Assembly (NCBI GenBank): GCA_003557085.1
Contig: PWPR01000040.1
Location: 1 to 15,709 of the forward strand
DNA length: 15,709 nt
Reading direction: 5' to 3'
From: Clostridia bacterium
GTDB taxonomy: Bacteria; Bacillota; UBA994; PWPR01
Shown here: in pieces, positions 7,017 through 13,134 of the stretch
Position numbering within the stretch: position 1 is the first letter of the stretch
Layout: each line of letters begins with the position of its first letter
Position numbers and translations under genes: made by a program
Notes under the pieces: model-generated
Told to the model about the DNA's origin: nothing
Database searches by the model: none
Seen by the model: the letters and a program-made list of their open reading frames with translations, nothing else

Positions 7017-8921
7017 ATGAAGCATATAATAATAGGTACAGCTGGACATGTAGATCACGGAAAGTCTACATTAATAAGAGCATTAACAGGAATAAACCCA
7101 GATAGACTTAAGGAAGAACAGCAAAGAGGTCTAACAATAGATATAGGTTTTGCTTACTTTGATTTGCCAAGCAATAGAAGAGCAGGAATTGTTGATGTGC
7201 CTGGACATGAAAAATTTGTGAAGAATATGCTAGCAGGAGCAGTTGGTTTTGACATAGTAATACTGGTAATTGCAGCTGATGAGGGGATAATGCCTCAGAC
7301 AAAAGAGCATCTCAATATTCTGTCCTTGCTAAATGTAAAAAATGGTATTATTGCTTTAACAAAAGTAGATATGGTTGAAGATGAGTGGGTTGAACTGGTT
7401 ATAGAAGATGTTTCAGAGCAACTAGAAGGAACCTTTCTGGAAAACGCACCTATAATTCCAGTTGCAGCATTAAAGAACAAAGGTCTAGATGAGCTTGTAA
7501 TTCAACTTGATGAACTAACAAAAGATGTCCAAACAAGAACTCAAGAGATTCCTTTTAGATTGCCAATAGATAGATCTTTTCCTATAAAAGGGTTTGGGAC
7601 GGTAGTGACTGGAACCTTAATGGAAGGTGTAATTAATGTTGGAGAAGTTGCACAATTACAGCCTTCAGGAAAAGCTACAAAAGTAAGAAACATACAAGTT
7701 CATGGAGAAAAAAGTGAAACTTCATATGCAGGACAGAGAGTAGCACTAAATGTAGCTGATGTAACTGTAGATGATTGTCAAAGAGGAGAGGTTTTAGTTC
7801 CACCCAAGCTATTAAAGCCTTCTATGATGTTAGATGTCTCATTTAAGCTACTAAAAGATGCCAAGAGGCCACTTAAGCACTGGGATCGTGTTCGATTGCA
7901 TATTGGTACCTCTGAAGTATTAGCTAGAGTTGCACTAATTGGTATAGAAGAATTGTGGCCAGGTGATGAAGCTCTAGTTCAATTGAGACTTGAGGAAAAA
8001 GTTGCAGTCTTAAGAGATGATTACTATGTGTTAAGATCATACTCGCCAGCAGAAACTATTGGTGGAGGGAAGATTCTGGATCCCAATCCAAGTAAGAAAA
8101 GAAGATTTTCTCAAGGTGTGCTTGAGCAAATGCAATTACATGCTGAAGGCAGTGATGAAGAGATTCTTATAAGTGAACTGCTTCACACGAAAAAAGCAGT
8201 TATCAGAGAAGACGAAATTATTGCAGAGTCTGCTTTGCGTAATGCCAAAAAAACGTTGGAGACTCTTATGCAAAGTGGCGATATAATAGAGTTTGATGCA
8301 AATCAGAAGTATTTTATTGCTGAAGAAAGACTAGAAAAAGTTAGAGACAAGATTTATAATTTCATCAAAGAGTATCATGAAAAATGGCCACTAAGGTCAG
8401 GAGTAGTTCTTGCTGAGGTTAACTCAAGATTTCTCTCAAATTTGCCGGCAAGAGTTTTTCAAGAGGTATTAAAAGAAATACTTGATTATGGTCAATTGGA
8501 TATTGATAACAATCACTTAAAAATTACTGATCATAAGATAGAATTTAAAGGAAAGTATGAAGTTATATATGATAGAATAAAAGAGATATATAATGAAGAG
8601 AAGTTTTCTCCACCAGAAGTTGACTTAATTTCAGATAAGTTAGAGGCAAGTCACGAAGATTGCCAGGAGGTAATAGAAGCAATGACTAGATTAGGTGAGT
8701 TGGAGAAAATTGGAGAGAATTATTATTTACTTAAGAAGTTTCATAGAGAAGCTGAGGAAGTTTTAGTAGAGTATTTAGCAAAGAATGCATTGATTGACCT
8801 TGGTGAGTTTAGAAATCTGCTAGATACTAGTAGAAAATATGCCCTGCCTTTGTTAGAATACTTTGATTATAAAGGAATAACTAAGCGAAAGGCAGATAAC
8901 ACTAGATATCTTGCTAAATAG
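7017..8921 (+). CDS. selB: selenocysteine-specific translation elongation factor
   Basis: GTPase that carries selenocysteinyl-tRNA(Sec) to the ribosome and binds the mRNA SECIS hairpin; 634 residues from the ATG at 7017. EF-Tu-like G domain: G1 GHVDHGKS (10-17), switch GLTIDIGF (38-45), G3 DVPGHE (60-65), G4 TKVD (115-118). Beta-barrel domains II and III follow to ~residue 360. The remaining ~270 residues are the tandem winged-helix domain IV that recognises SECIS (for example FIKEYHEKWPLRSGV near 455 and an ending with FRNLLDTSRKYALPLLEYFD). That last block is typical of SelB. In-frame TTG (7005) and GTG (7008) lie inside the selA end and are less likely starts. SelA and SelB together show that UGA recoding operates in this organism. 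Confidence 0.98.
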   Translation: MKHIIIGTAGHVDHGKSTLIRALTGINPDRLKEEQQRGLTIDIGFAYFDLPSNRRAGIVDVPGHEKFVKNMLAGAVGFDIVILVIAADEGIMPQTKEHLNILSLLNVKNGIIALTKVDMVEDEWVELVIEDVSEQLEGTFLENAPIIPVAALKNKGLDELVIQLDELTKDVQTRTQEIPFRLPIDRSFPIKGFGTVVTGTLMEGVINVGEVAQLQPSGKATKVRNIQVHGEKSETSYAGQRVALNVADVTVDDCQRGEVLVPPKLLKPSMMLDVSFKLLKDAKRPLKHWDRVRLHIGTSEVLARVALIGIEELWPGDEALVQLRLEEKVAVLRDDYYVLRSYSPAETIGGGKILDPNPSKKRRFSQGVLEQMQLHAEGSDEEILISELLHTKKAVIREDEIIAESALRNAKKTLETLMQSGDIIEFDANQKYFIAEERLEKVRDKIYNFIKEYHEKWPLRSGVVLAEVNSRFLSNLPARVFQEVLKEILDYGQLDIDNNHLKITDHKIEFKGKYEVIYDRIKEIYNEEKFSPPEVDLISDKLEASHEDCQEVIEAMTRLGELEKIGENYYLLKKFHREAEEVLVEYLAKNALIDLGEFRNLLDTSRKYALPLLEYFDYKGITKRKADNTRYLAK

Positions 8922-8954
8922 ATAGCTGTAGTTACAGAGTTTGGAGGAGTTATA

Positions 8955-9539
8955 GTGCAAATTGTAAGACTTATATTATTTGCAGTGGTGGGGTTATACA
9001 GTGCATATTTACTAGTGGATTCAATAAAGAACAAAAATAGAGGAGACCTAGTGATGGCCATAATATTATTGGTATTACTTGTTCTAACTCGTTTTGTTAG
9101 TATAGTGTATATATCTGGCCCATCGATGCAACCAACTTTTCATACTGGAGACTGTATCCTGATATTTAGATCAGATAATGTCGACAGAAATGATATAGCA
9201 GTAATAGAATGGCAAGATAAGTGGCTGATTAAGAGAGTTGTAGGTCTACCTGGAGAGACCCTAGAGATGAGTGAGGGCAGGACCTATATAGATGGAGAGC
9301 TTTTGGTTGAAGATTTCGATTTTTATACAGGAAACAGGAATCTTCCTCTTATTACAATTCCAGATAACTATGTTTTTATTATTGGAGATAATAGAGAAAA
9401 CTCCCATGATTCAAGAGCATTTGGTCCAGTACCTTCTTCTGATATTTATGGTAAACTTATTTTTAGGTTAGATTTTGTATCAAAAGTGCCATTTTTACAA
9501 AGATTCATTGAAATGATGGCGACAATACAAACAGGATAG
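8955..9539 (+). CDS. lepB: type I signal peptidase
   Basis: Membrane serine protease (family S26) that removes signal peptides from exported proteins; 194 residues. Two hydrophobic segments at ~6-23 and ~31-53 anchor it, and the catalytic domain then faces outward. The Ser/Lys dyad is S57 in SGPSMQPTF and K93 in LIKRVVGLPGE; box E is GDNRENSHDSRAFGPV (144-159). The start is GTG at 8955, with GGAGGAG at 8943-8949. It lies 33 bases after selB and 8 before the cupin gene, so it is co-transcribed, with no obvious functional tie to selenium. Gram-positives often carry several SipS-type paralogues; lepB is used here generically. Confidence 0.92.
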   Translation: MQIVRLILFAVVGLYSAYLLVDSIKNKNRGDLVMAIILLVLLVLTRFVSIVYISGPSMQPTFHTGDCILIFRSDNVDRNDIAVIEWQDKWLIKRVVGLPGETLEMSEGRTYIDGELLVEDFDFYTGNRNLPLITIPDNYVFIIGDNRENSHDSRAFGPVPSSDIYGKLIFRLDFVSKVPFLQRFIEMMATIQTG

Positions 9540-9547
9540 GAGAAACT

Positions 9548-9883
9548 ATGGAGACTAAACTTATTAAGAAATCAAAATTAAAAGATCATCCAGATTATCC
9601 AGGAGTAAAAATCGAAACAATGGTAGGAGATGATTTGTCCTCAGAGTATCGATGTGCTATAGTGAAAGTGCAACCAGGAGGCGAAATACTACCTCACACA
9701 CACCCTACTTTAGAGGTAGCTTACATTATTGAAGGTGTTGGTAAACTGTTGATTAATGAAGATTTAGAGACAATTAGCGCTGGAGAGGTTATGTATGCAC
9801 CAGCAGGGATTGTGCATGGTATCAAGAATGATGGTAAAAAAGACATGTTATTGTTTGCCACATTTCCAAATTGCAAAAAATAA
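9548..9883 (+). CDS. small single-domain cupin
   Basis: A 111-residue metal-binding beta-barrel. Cupin motif 1 is complete: GGEILPHTHPTLEVAYIIEG supplies H50, H52 and E56. Motif 2, GEVMYAPAGIVHGIKN, supplies H90. This gives the usual three-His, one-Glu site for a divalent metal. The substrate is unknown; small cupins include isomerases, dioxygenases and non-catalytic sensors. GGAGAA overlapping the lepB stop is its ribosome site. The selenoprotein gene starts 13 bases after the stop, so the two are surely co-transcribed and might act together. Confidence 0.85.
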   Translation: METKLIKKSKLKDHPDYPGVKIETMVGDDLSSEYRCAIVKVQPGGEILPHTHPTLEVAYIIEGVGKLLINEDLETISAGEVMYAPAGIVHGIKNDGKKDMLLFATFPNCKK

Positions 9884-9896
9884 AGGAGAGTTTCTA

Positions 9897-10130
9897 GTGG
9901 AAAAAGTATTATTATATTCAATGGATGGATGACCAGCTTGTGTTGAGATCAAAGGATTCTTTGATGAGAATAATGTAGAATATGAGTTGAAAGACGTTAG
10001 AAAAGACCAACAAGCTAGAAATGAGCTAATAAAAGAATATAAGCAAAGAAGTGTTCCTGTTACAGTAATAGGAGAAGAAGTAATAGTAGGGTTTATGGAG
10101 CCAAAACTAAGAGAAGTTTTAGGATTATAG
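9897..10130 (+). CDS. glutaredoxin-like selenoprotein (UGA-encoded selenocysteine, U-P-A-C active site)
   Basis: A 77-residue thioredoxin-fold protein read from GTG 9897 to TAG 10128-10130, with one in-frame TGA at 9930-9932. With TGA as selenocysteine the N-terminus is MEKVLLYSMDGUPAC: U12 and C15 replace the C-P-x-C of glutaredoxin and NrdH. Homology continues past the TGA: the helix GFFDENNVEYEL, the cis-proline in QRSVPVTVIGE (P54), and VIVGF (62-66), which matches the V-I-x-G-F end of Grx-like proteins. The frame therefore remains open and family-like on both sides of the TGA. AAAGGAG at 9882-9888 is spaced eight bases from the GTG. selA and selB are in the same operon, a SECIS-like hairpin follows, and a strong terminator ends the unit. 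It probably reduces disulfides or peroxides in the cytoplasm; the substrate is unknown. Standard gene finding would miss it or report a fragment. Confidence 0.9.
9930..9932 (+). other. UGA selenocysteine recoding codon
   Basis: TGA stands exactly where glutaredoxins have the nucleophilic first cysteine (D-G-[TGA]-P-A-C). Translation upstream and downstream is in the same frame, and the terminal stop is TAG, not TGA. Confidence 0.88.
9948..9965 (+). promoter_or_regulatory. candidate bacterial SECIS hairpin
   Basis: ATCAAAG-GATT-CTTTGAT is a perfect 7-bp stem with a 4-base loop. The loop begins 22 bases after the TGA and its first base is G. Bacterial SECIS elements lie directly downstream of the UGA inside the coding region, with a G among the first loop bases and a loop about 16-37 bases from UGA; this hairpin satisfies those rules. 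The E. coli fdhF-type GU loop and bulged U are not obvious, but SECIS sequences vary with the cognate SelB. Confidence 0.6.
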
Positions 10131-10135
10131 AATTT

Positions 10136-10174
10136 AACCTCCTTCAGAATCAATCTGAAGGAGGTTTTCTTATT
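10136..10174 (+). terminator. strong intrinsic terminator ending the selAB-selenoprotein operon
   Basis: AACCTCCTTCAGA (10136-10148) pairs perfectly with TCTGAAGGAGGTT (10154-10166), a 13-bp stem with loop ATCAA, followed by TTCTTATT. It starts six bases after the selenoprotein stop. The converging ABC operon ends at 10170, so the hairpin is shared between strands; the minus-strand side has a poor U-tract (AAATTCT), so it favours the plus direction. Confidence 0.92.
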
Positions 10175-11183
10175 TCCAGCTGGTATAGAGTTCAGCTATG
10201 ACTTGTTCTATGGGAGCTTTATTTATTTCAACATCTAAAATAGTGTCAATGCCAGAGAGCTCTTTAAGAACAGAAGAAATAGAGTATTTGTTACTATCAA
10301 ATTGATATTCTGTAAATCCATTTTCTACTTTTACAATAGTAGCAGTTTCTAAGTTAGGATGCTGCCCATTCTCAGTGTAAATTTTTATTCTACAAATACT
10401 TCCAGTAATTCTTCTCAATTTCTCAAAATCACCATCAAACTCAATATTGCCATTTGAAAGCAATATTATTCTTTCAGCCATTTCCTCCAAATCATCCATA
10501 TCATGGCTGGTGACTATAATTGTAGCGTCTTGTTCTCTATTAAGTTTCTTAAGATATTCGATCATATGACGCTTAGCTAGCACATCTAAGCCAAGTGTTG
10601 GCTCATCTAAAAAGATAACTTCTGGATTATGCAATAGCATGAGAGCTAAATCAGCTCTCATACGTTGTCCTAAGCTTAACTCTCTGGCAAAAGTATTGAT
10701 TATGCCAGATAGGTCTAAAAGCTCAACCAAGGACTCAAGTCTGTTATCATAGTCCTTTTTTTCAATATTCCATGTCACTCTTTTCCAATCAAAACTAGCT
10801 GCAATAGGATGATCCCACCAGAGTTCGGTCCTTTGTCCAAAAACCACCCCAATTCTTTTCATAAGCTTTATTCTATCCACTTTAGGGTCAAGTCCTAAAA
10901 CAGACACCTCTCCTTTTGAAGGATGCATAATTCCTGAAAGAATTTTTATGGTTGTGCTTTTTCCCGCACCATTAGCCCCTGCATAGGCAACAAACTCACC
11001 TTTTCTAACAGAAAGAGAAATATTATCCAAAGCTTTAACGATTTTTGTTTTAGGCTTTACTAAATTTGCAAAAATGTCTTTTATGTTTGAGCCTCTTTGC
11101 CATTGTTTAAATTCTTTAGTTACATTATCAATTTTAATTGCGAAATCCGCGGCTTGAGTAGCGGATTGAACCTTTTTCTCCAT
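10170..11183 (-). CDS. ABC transporter ATP-binding protein (ABC-2 exporter family)
   Basis: Cytoplasmic ATPase of an exporter, 337 residues. Walker A is GANGAGKST (69-77), the Q-loop region is GVVFGQRTELWWDHP (112-126), the signature is LSLGQRMRA (169-177), Walker B is VIFLDEP (189-195) with the D-loop LGLD, and the switch histidine is H227 in VTSHDMDD. GQRTELWWD is characteristic of ATPases that pair with the two DUF990-type ABC-2 permeases found here, a group including viologen and drug exporters. The ~90 residues after the nucleotide-binding domain form a regulatory tail. The ATG at 11183 has AAAGGA ten bases before it and lies inside the upstream permease frame, overlapping by 50 bases. 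The substrate is not readable from sequence. Confidence 0.93.
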   Translation of the reverse strand: MEKKVQSATQAADFAIKIDNVTKEFKQWQRGSNIKDIFANLVKPKTKIVKALDNISLSVRKGEFVAYAGANGAGKSTTIKILSGIMHPSKGEVSVLGLDPKVDRIKLMKRIGVVFGQRTELWWDHPIAASFDWKRVTWNIEKKDYDNRLESLVELLDLSGIINTFARELSLGQRMRADLALMLLHNPEVIFLDEPTLGLDVLAKRHMIEYLKKLNREQDATIIVTSHDMDDLEEMAERIILLSNGNIEFDGDFEKLRRITGSICRIKIYTENGQHPNLETATIVKVENGFTEYQFDSNKYSISSVLKELSGIDTILDVEINKAPIEQVIAELYTSWK

Positions 11184-11976
11184 AATACTTTAGTCCTTTC
11201 TTAAATAGCGTAATAGCAATTATTGCTAAAGAGAGTGTTACAACAATCATCAAGTAATTAGGCAGTTTCAACTCATTACCTAGTAGTAAGCTAGCAGGGT
11301 ACCATGCAGCCATTCCAATGGGCAATACAGTTGTAAATAAGGCCTGTAGATATATAGTAAAACCTCCTAAAGGGAAGCCTTTTAATTGATCAAATAATCC
11401 ATAAGCTGAAGTAGATACTTCTTCGCCAGCTACTGGAGCATAAAAAGCAATGCATGAAAAAATACATGAAAAACTTAAGATAACAATTATTGAGCATACT
11501 ATGCTCAATACTAATATTATAAGCTGAAAGATGCTAAAACTAAGCCCTAATCTCATGCTTGAATATATAGTAATGCCAAGTCCACAGATAAACATGCTGC
11601 TTCCTGAAAAAGGAATGAAACCTTCTGTAATTAGTTGCATCCATAATGGATTAGGTTGAATTAATTTATGATCAAGTTGTCCTCTTCCTATTATTCTGCT
11701 AAGAAATCCAGTATTGTTCATCATAAAGAACATCAAGAAAATCCCATCAACTAAGCAAGCATATCCAAGCATGAAGAGAATATGATCAGAGGACATTCCT
11801 CCGATATTGTCAAATCTTTGGGATAATAAAAAAATCCCTAAAATTGTAGATAAGCTTGATGTCAAGTCAGCAATAATGTTCAAAACACAGTTTTTTGTAT
11901 CCCTTATAAGCCATAGCAAGTCAAGTTTTGCATGGATTGCCCATAAAGAGATAAGTCGTTTGATACTATCCGCCAT
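11134..11976 (-). CDS. ABC-2 type permease (second subunit)
   Basis: A 280-residue polytopic membrane protein with about six hydrophobic segments, including LTSSLSTILGIFLLS, ILFMLGYACLVDGIFLMFFM, IFQLIILVLSIVCSIIVILS and NYLMIVVTLSLAIIAITLFK. The layout and the block RIIGRGQLDHKLIQPNPLWMQ match the DUF990 (ABC2_membrane_6-like) permeases that work as heterodimers with one shared ATPase. The start ATG at 11976 has AGAGAGGATGG upstream and overlaps the end of the first permease by 11 bases. Its last ~15 residues (GSIRYSSRGFRN) extend beyond the usual family end K-x-G-L-K-x-Y and form the overlap with the ATPase gene. Confidence 0.88.
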   Translation of the reverse strand: MADSIKRLISLWAIHAKLDLLWLIRDTKNCVLNIIADLTSSLSTILGIFLLSQRFDNIGGMSSDHILFMLGYACLVDGIFLMFFMMNNTGFLSRIIGRGQLDHKLIQPNPLWMQLITEGFIPFSGSSMFICGLGITIYSSMRLGLSFSIFQLIILVLSIVCSIIVILSFSCIFSCIAFYAPVAGEEVSTSAYGLFDQLKGFPLGGFTIYLQALFTTVLPIGMAAWYPASLLLGNELKLPNYLMIVVTLSLAIIAITLFKKGLKYYGEKGSIRYSSRGFRN

Positions 11977-12745
11977 AAGAAACCATCCTCTCTTGACTAC
12001 TCTTGAACAAATGAATAGCTATTGGCCACAAAATAAGATTCCAAGATAATTGAAGTAATATAAGCCTTGGCATATTTGCATTACCAGTAAGAATAAGTAG
12101 TGGTGCACTTGCAAGTGAACCAAAAGGTAATATTTCAAGTACTCTTCCAAAGTTAAAAGGCATTAACTCAAAGGGAATAACTGCACCCGACATAAATGTT
12201 ATTAAGGCCATTCTAATAGAGTAAGCTGTGTAATGTGCTGTTTTAAGCTTAATAACTAATGAGACAAAAGCATAGTCTATAGCAAAACCCAAAGAAACTG
12301 AGAGTAGTAGACTTAGTGCGAAAACGGCGCCATTATTTACTATGAAATTAGTAAGGTTTAATTTCAAGCTTGCAAAAGCTAATATAGGAAGTGCAAAAGC
12401 AATAAGTTTTGGCAGCCATGTGCCAATAGTTTCTACACTTAACTGCAACAAAACAGGTAATGGCCTTGTATATCTTGAGATAATAGACCCTTCCCAGAAT
12501 GCTGTTGTGGCAGGCGTTACAACATTAAGCTGCTCACTAAATGCAGCTGCTACTATCGAATAAATGAACAACTCGTTCATTGTGAAAACACCTAAGTTAA
12601 CACCTTGTTGACTTAGTGTTTGCCAGATAAGAAGATAAACTATAAGTCGAATTAGTTTTAGAAAATAGTTTCCTAAGATATATAGAACTCCGCCATCAAA
12701 ACTTTTAGTAGCTGATAGCTTAATTGTTTTTATATGTGTTTGCAT
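11966..12745 (-). CDS. ABC-2 type permease (first subunit)
   Basis: A 259-residue membrane protein with about six spans, for example LIRLIVYLLIWQTL, ELFIYSIVAAAFSEQ, LIAFALPILAFASL, GAVFALSLLLSVSLGFAI and LILLQLSWNLILWPIAIHLF. The sequence ISRYTRPLPVLLQLSVETIG between spans is the same feature as in the partner permease (disposition R-x-L-x-x-x-L-x-x-P). It is the first gene of the exporter operon, with GAAAGGAAAA as ribosome site directly after the U-tract of the leader terminator. Expression therefore depends on read-through of that terminator. It probably dimerises with the 11134-11976 product. Confidence 0.88.
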   Translation of the reverse strand: MQTHIKTIKLSATKSFDGGVLYILGNYFLKLIRLIVYLLIWQTLSQQGVNLGVFTMNELFIYSIVAAAFSEQLNVVTPATTAFWEGSIISRYTRPLPVLLQLSVETIGTWLPKLIAFALPILAFASLKLNLTNFIVNNGAVFALSLLLSVSLGFAIDYAFVSLVIKLKTAHYTAYSIRMALITFMSGAVIPFELMPFNFGRVLEILPFGSLASAPLLILTGNANMPRLILLQLSWNLILWPIAIHLFKSSQERMVSYGG

Positions 12746-12760
12746 TTTAATTTTCCTTTC

Positions 12761-12799
12761 AAATATAAAAAGCCATAGGCATTTAAAATACCCATGGCT
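12761..12799 (-). terminator. leader terminator (hairpin H3) just before the ABC operon
   Basis: On the minus strand AGCCATGGG (12799-12791) pairs with CCTATGGCT (12779-12771) to give nine pairs, one of them G-U, around an 11-base loop, followed by TTTTATATTT. It ends 16 bases before the first permease start and lies downstream of a good promoter, so it is placed to attenuate the operon. Confidence 0.7.
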
Positions 12800-12874
12800 A
12801 TTGTTACAATAATTTTAAACGCAAAATATGCGCTTAAATATATATAGCCATGGAACTGTAATACACCCATGACT
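12761..12874 (-). promoter_or_regulatory. structured leader RNA with three hairpins and alternative pairings (candidate attenuator)
   Basis: In transcript order: H1, AGTCATGGG (12874-12866) with TCCATGGCT (12854-12846), nine pairs, 11-base loop, then an A/U run; H2, TTTAAGCGCA (12838-12829) with TGCGTTTAAA (12823-12814), ten pairs, loop TATTT; H3, the terminator at 12799-12771. H1 and H3 are near-duplicates in stem sequence, stem length and loop length. The 3' arm of H1 can pair with the 5' arm of H3 over nine positions (eight Watson-Crick, one G-U), enclosing H2; this would destroy both H1 and the terminator. All non-Watson-Crick pairs in the three stems are G-U on the minus strand and A-C on the plus strand, which supports a minus-strand RNA. 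I recognise no known riboswitch class. The trigger is unknown. Confidence 0.6.
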
Positions 12875-12902
12875 TTTTGTAAGTTAATAATAGATAATTA
12901 TC

Positions 12903-13019
12903 TTAAAAAAGATCATTAGGTGCTAAAAAAGGGTACACTTCTCCCTTGATAATTTTTAGCATCATTGAAATTCTTTTTAAGATATTAAATGTCATTCTAA
13001 TGACGAACAAATTAAGCAT
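12903..13019 (-). CDS. 38-residue small ORF in the leader of the ABC exporter operon
   Basis: ATG at 13019 with a perfect GGAGG (13032-13028) eight bases upstream, under a near-consensus promoter; it stops with TAA at 12903. The peptide begins MLNLFVIRMTFNILKRI and ends KGEVYPFLAPNDLF: the first ~25 residues are hydrophobic and cationic (amphipathic-helix-like), the last ~13 polar, with no cysteine. Codons 20-34 lie on a long hairpin (12961-12921: TGCTAAAA with TTTTAGCA, inner AAGGG with CCCTT). Two readings fit: a leader peptide whose translation controls the downstream attenuator, as with bmrB ahead of bmrCD or the leaders of macrolide-resistance genes; or a secreted or membrane peptide exported by the adjacent transporter. 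No similarity to a known peptide family is recognised. Too short for most gene finders. Confidence 0.6.
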   Translation of the reverse strand: MLNLFVIRMTFNILKRISMMLKIIKGEVYPFLAPNDLF

Positions 13020-13049
13020 ATCTATTACCTCCATATTAATCACAGAATG

Positions 13050-13078
13050 ATTTTATTCTCTTTTAACAATAAAGTCAA
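13050..13078 (-). promoter_or_regulatory. promoter of the small ORF and ABC operon
   Basis: TTGACT (13078-13073), 17-base spacer, TAAAAT (13055-13050): five of six bases match the sigma-A consensus in each hexamer, with ideal spacing. Transcription would begin near 13043, giving a leader of about 300 bases before the first permease. A 5-6-5 inverted repeat, AGAAT/ATTCT (13044-13059), overlaps the -10 and could be an operator. Confidence 0.8.
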
Positions 13079-13080
13079 GA

Positions 13081-13089
13081 TGATATAAT
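13081..13089 (+). promoter_or_regulatory. extended -10 promoter for the nucleotidase gene
   Basis: TGATATAAT is a perfect TGn-TATAAT element 45 bases before the ATG. Its -35 region (about 13061-13068, TTTTAACA) falls inside the divergent minus-strand promoter, so RNA polymerase cannot occupy both at once. Confidence 0.6.
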
Positions 13090-13134
13090 AAATTAAATAA
13101 CTTTTTTAGATAATAGAAATATTGAGGAGATAAA

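Noticed and set aside
8922..8954. Place for selC (tRNA-Sec) next to selB
   Set aside because: Only 33 bases separate selB and lepB, and no ~95-base tRNA-Sec-like fold was found elsewhere in the window. selD was not found either.
9897..10130. Glutaredoxin gene broken by a nonsense mutation (pseudogene)
   Set aside because: The frame is intact apart from one TGA at the redox-active cysteine position, selA and selB are in the same operon, and a hairpin follows at SECIS distance; recoding explains all of this better.
11807..12563. Plus-strand open frames opposite the permeases (11807-12049, 12342-12563)
   Set aside because: They are antisense to well-supported ABC-2 permease genes, have no ribosome site of note and no recognisable domains.
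12761..12874. Known riboswitch or T-box in the exporter leader
   Set aside because: No T-box sequence, specifier loop or conserved core of a riboswitch class I know could be identified; the pairing symmetry points to an attenuator of unknown type.
12771..12874. Short CRISPR-like or mobile repeat
   Set aside because: Only two imperfect copies about 75 bases apart, each a hairpin with its own loop; this fits a duplicated terminator, not an array or an inserted element.
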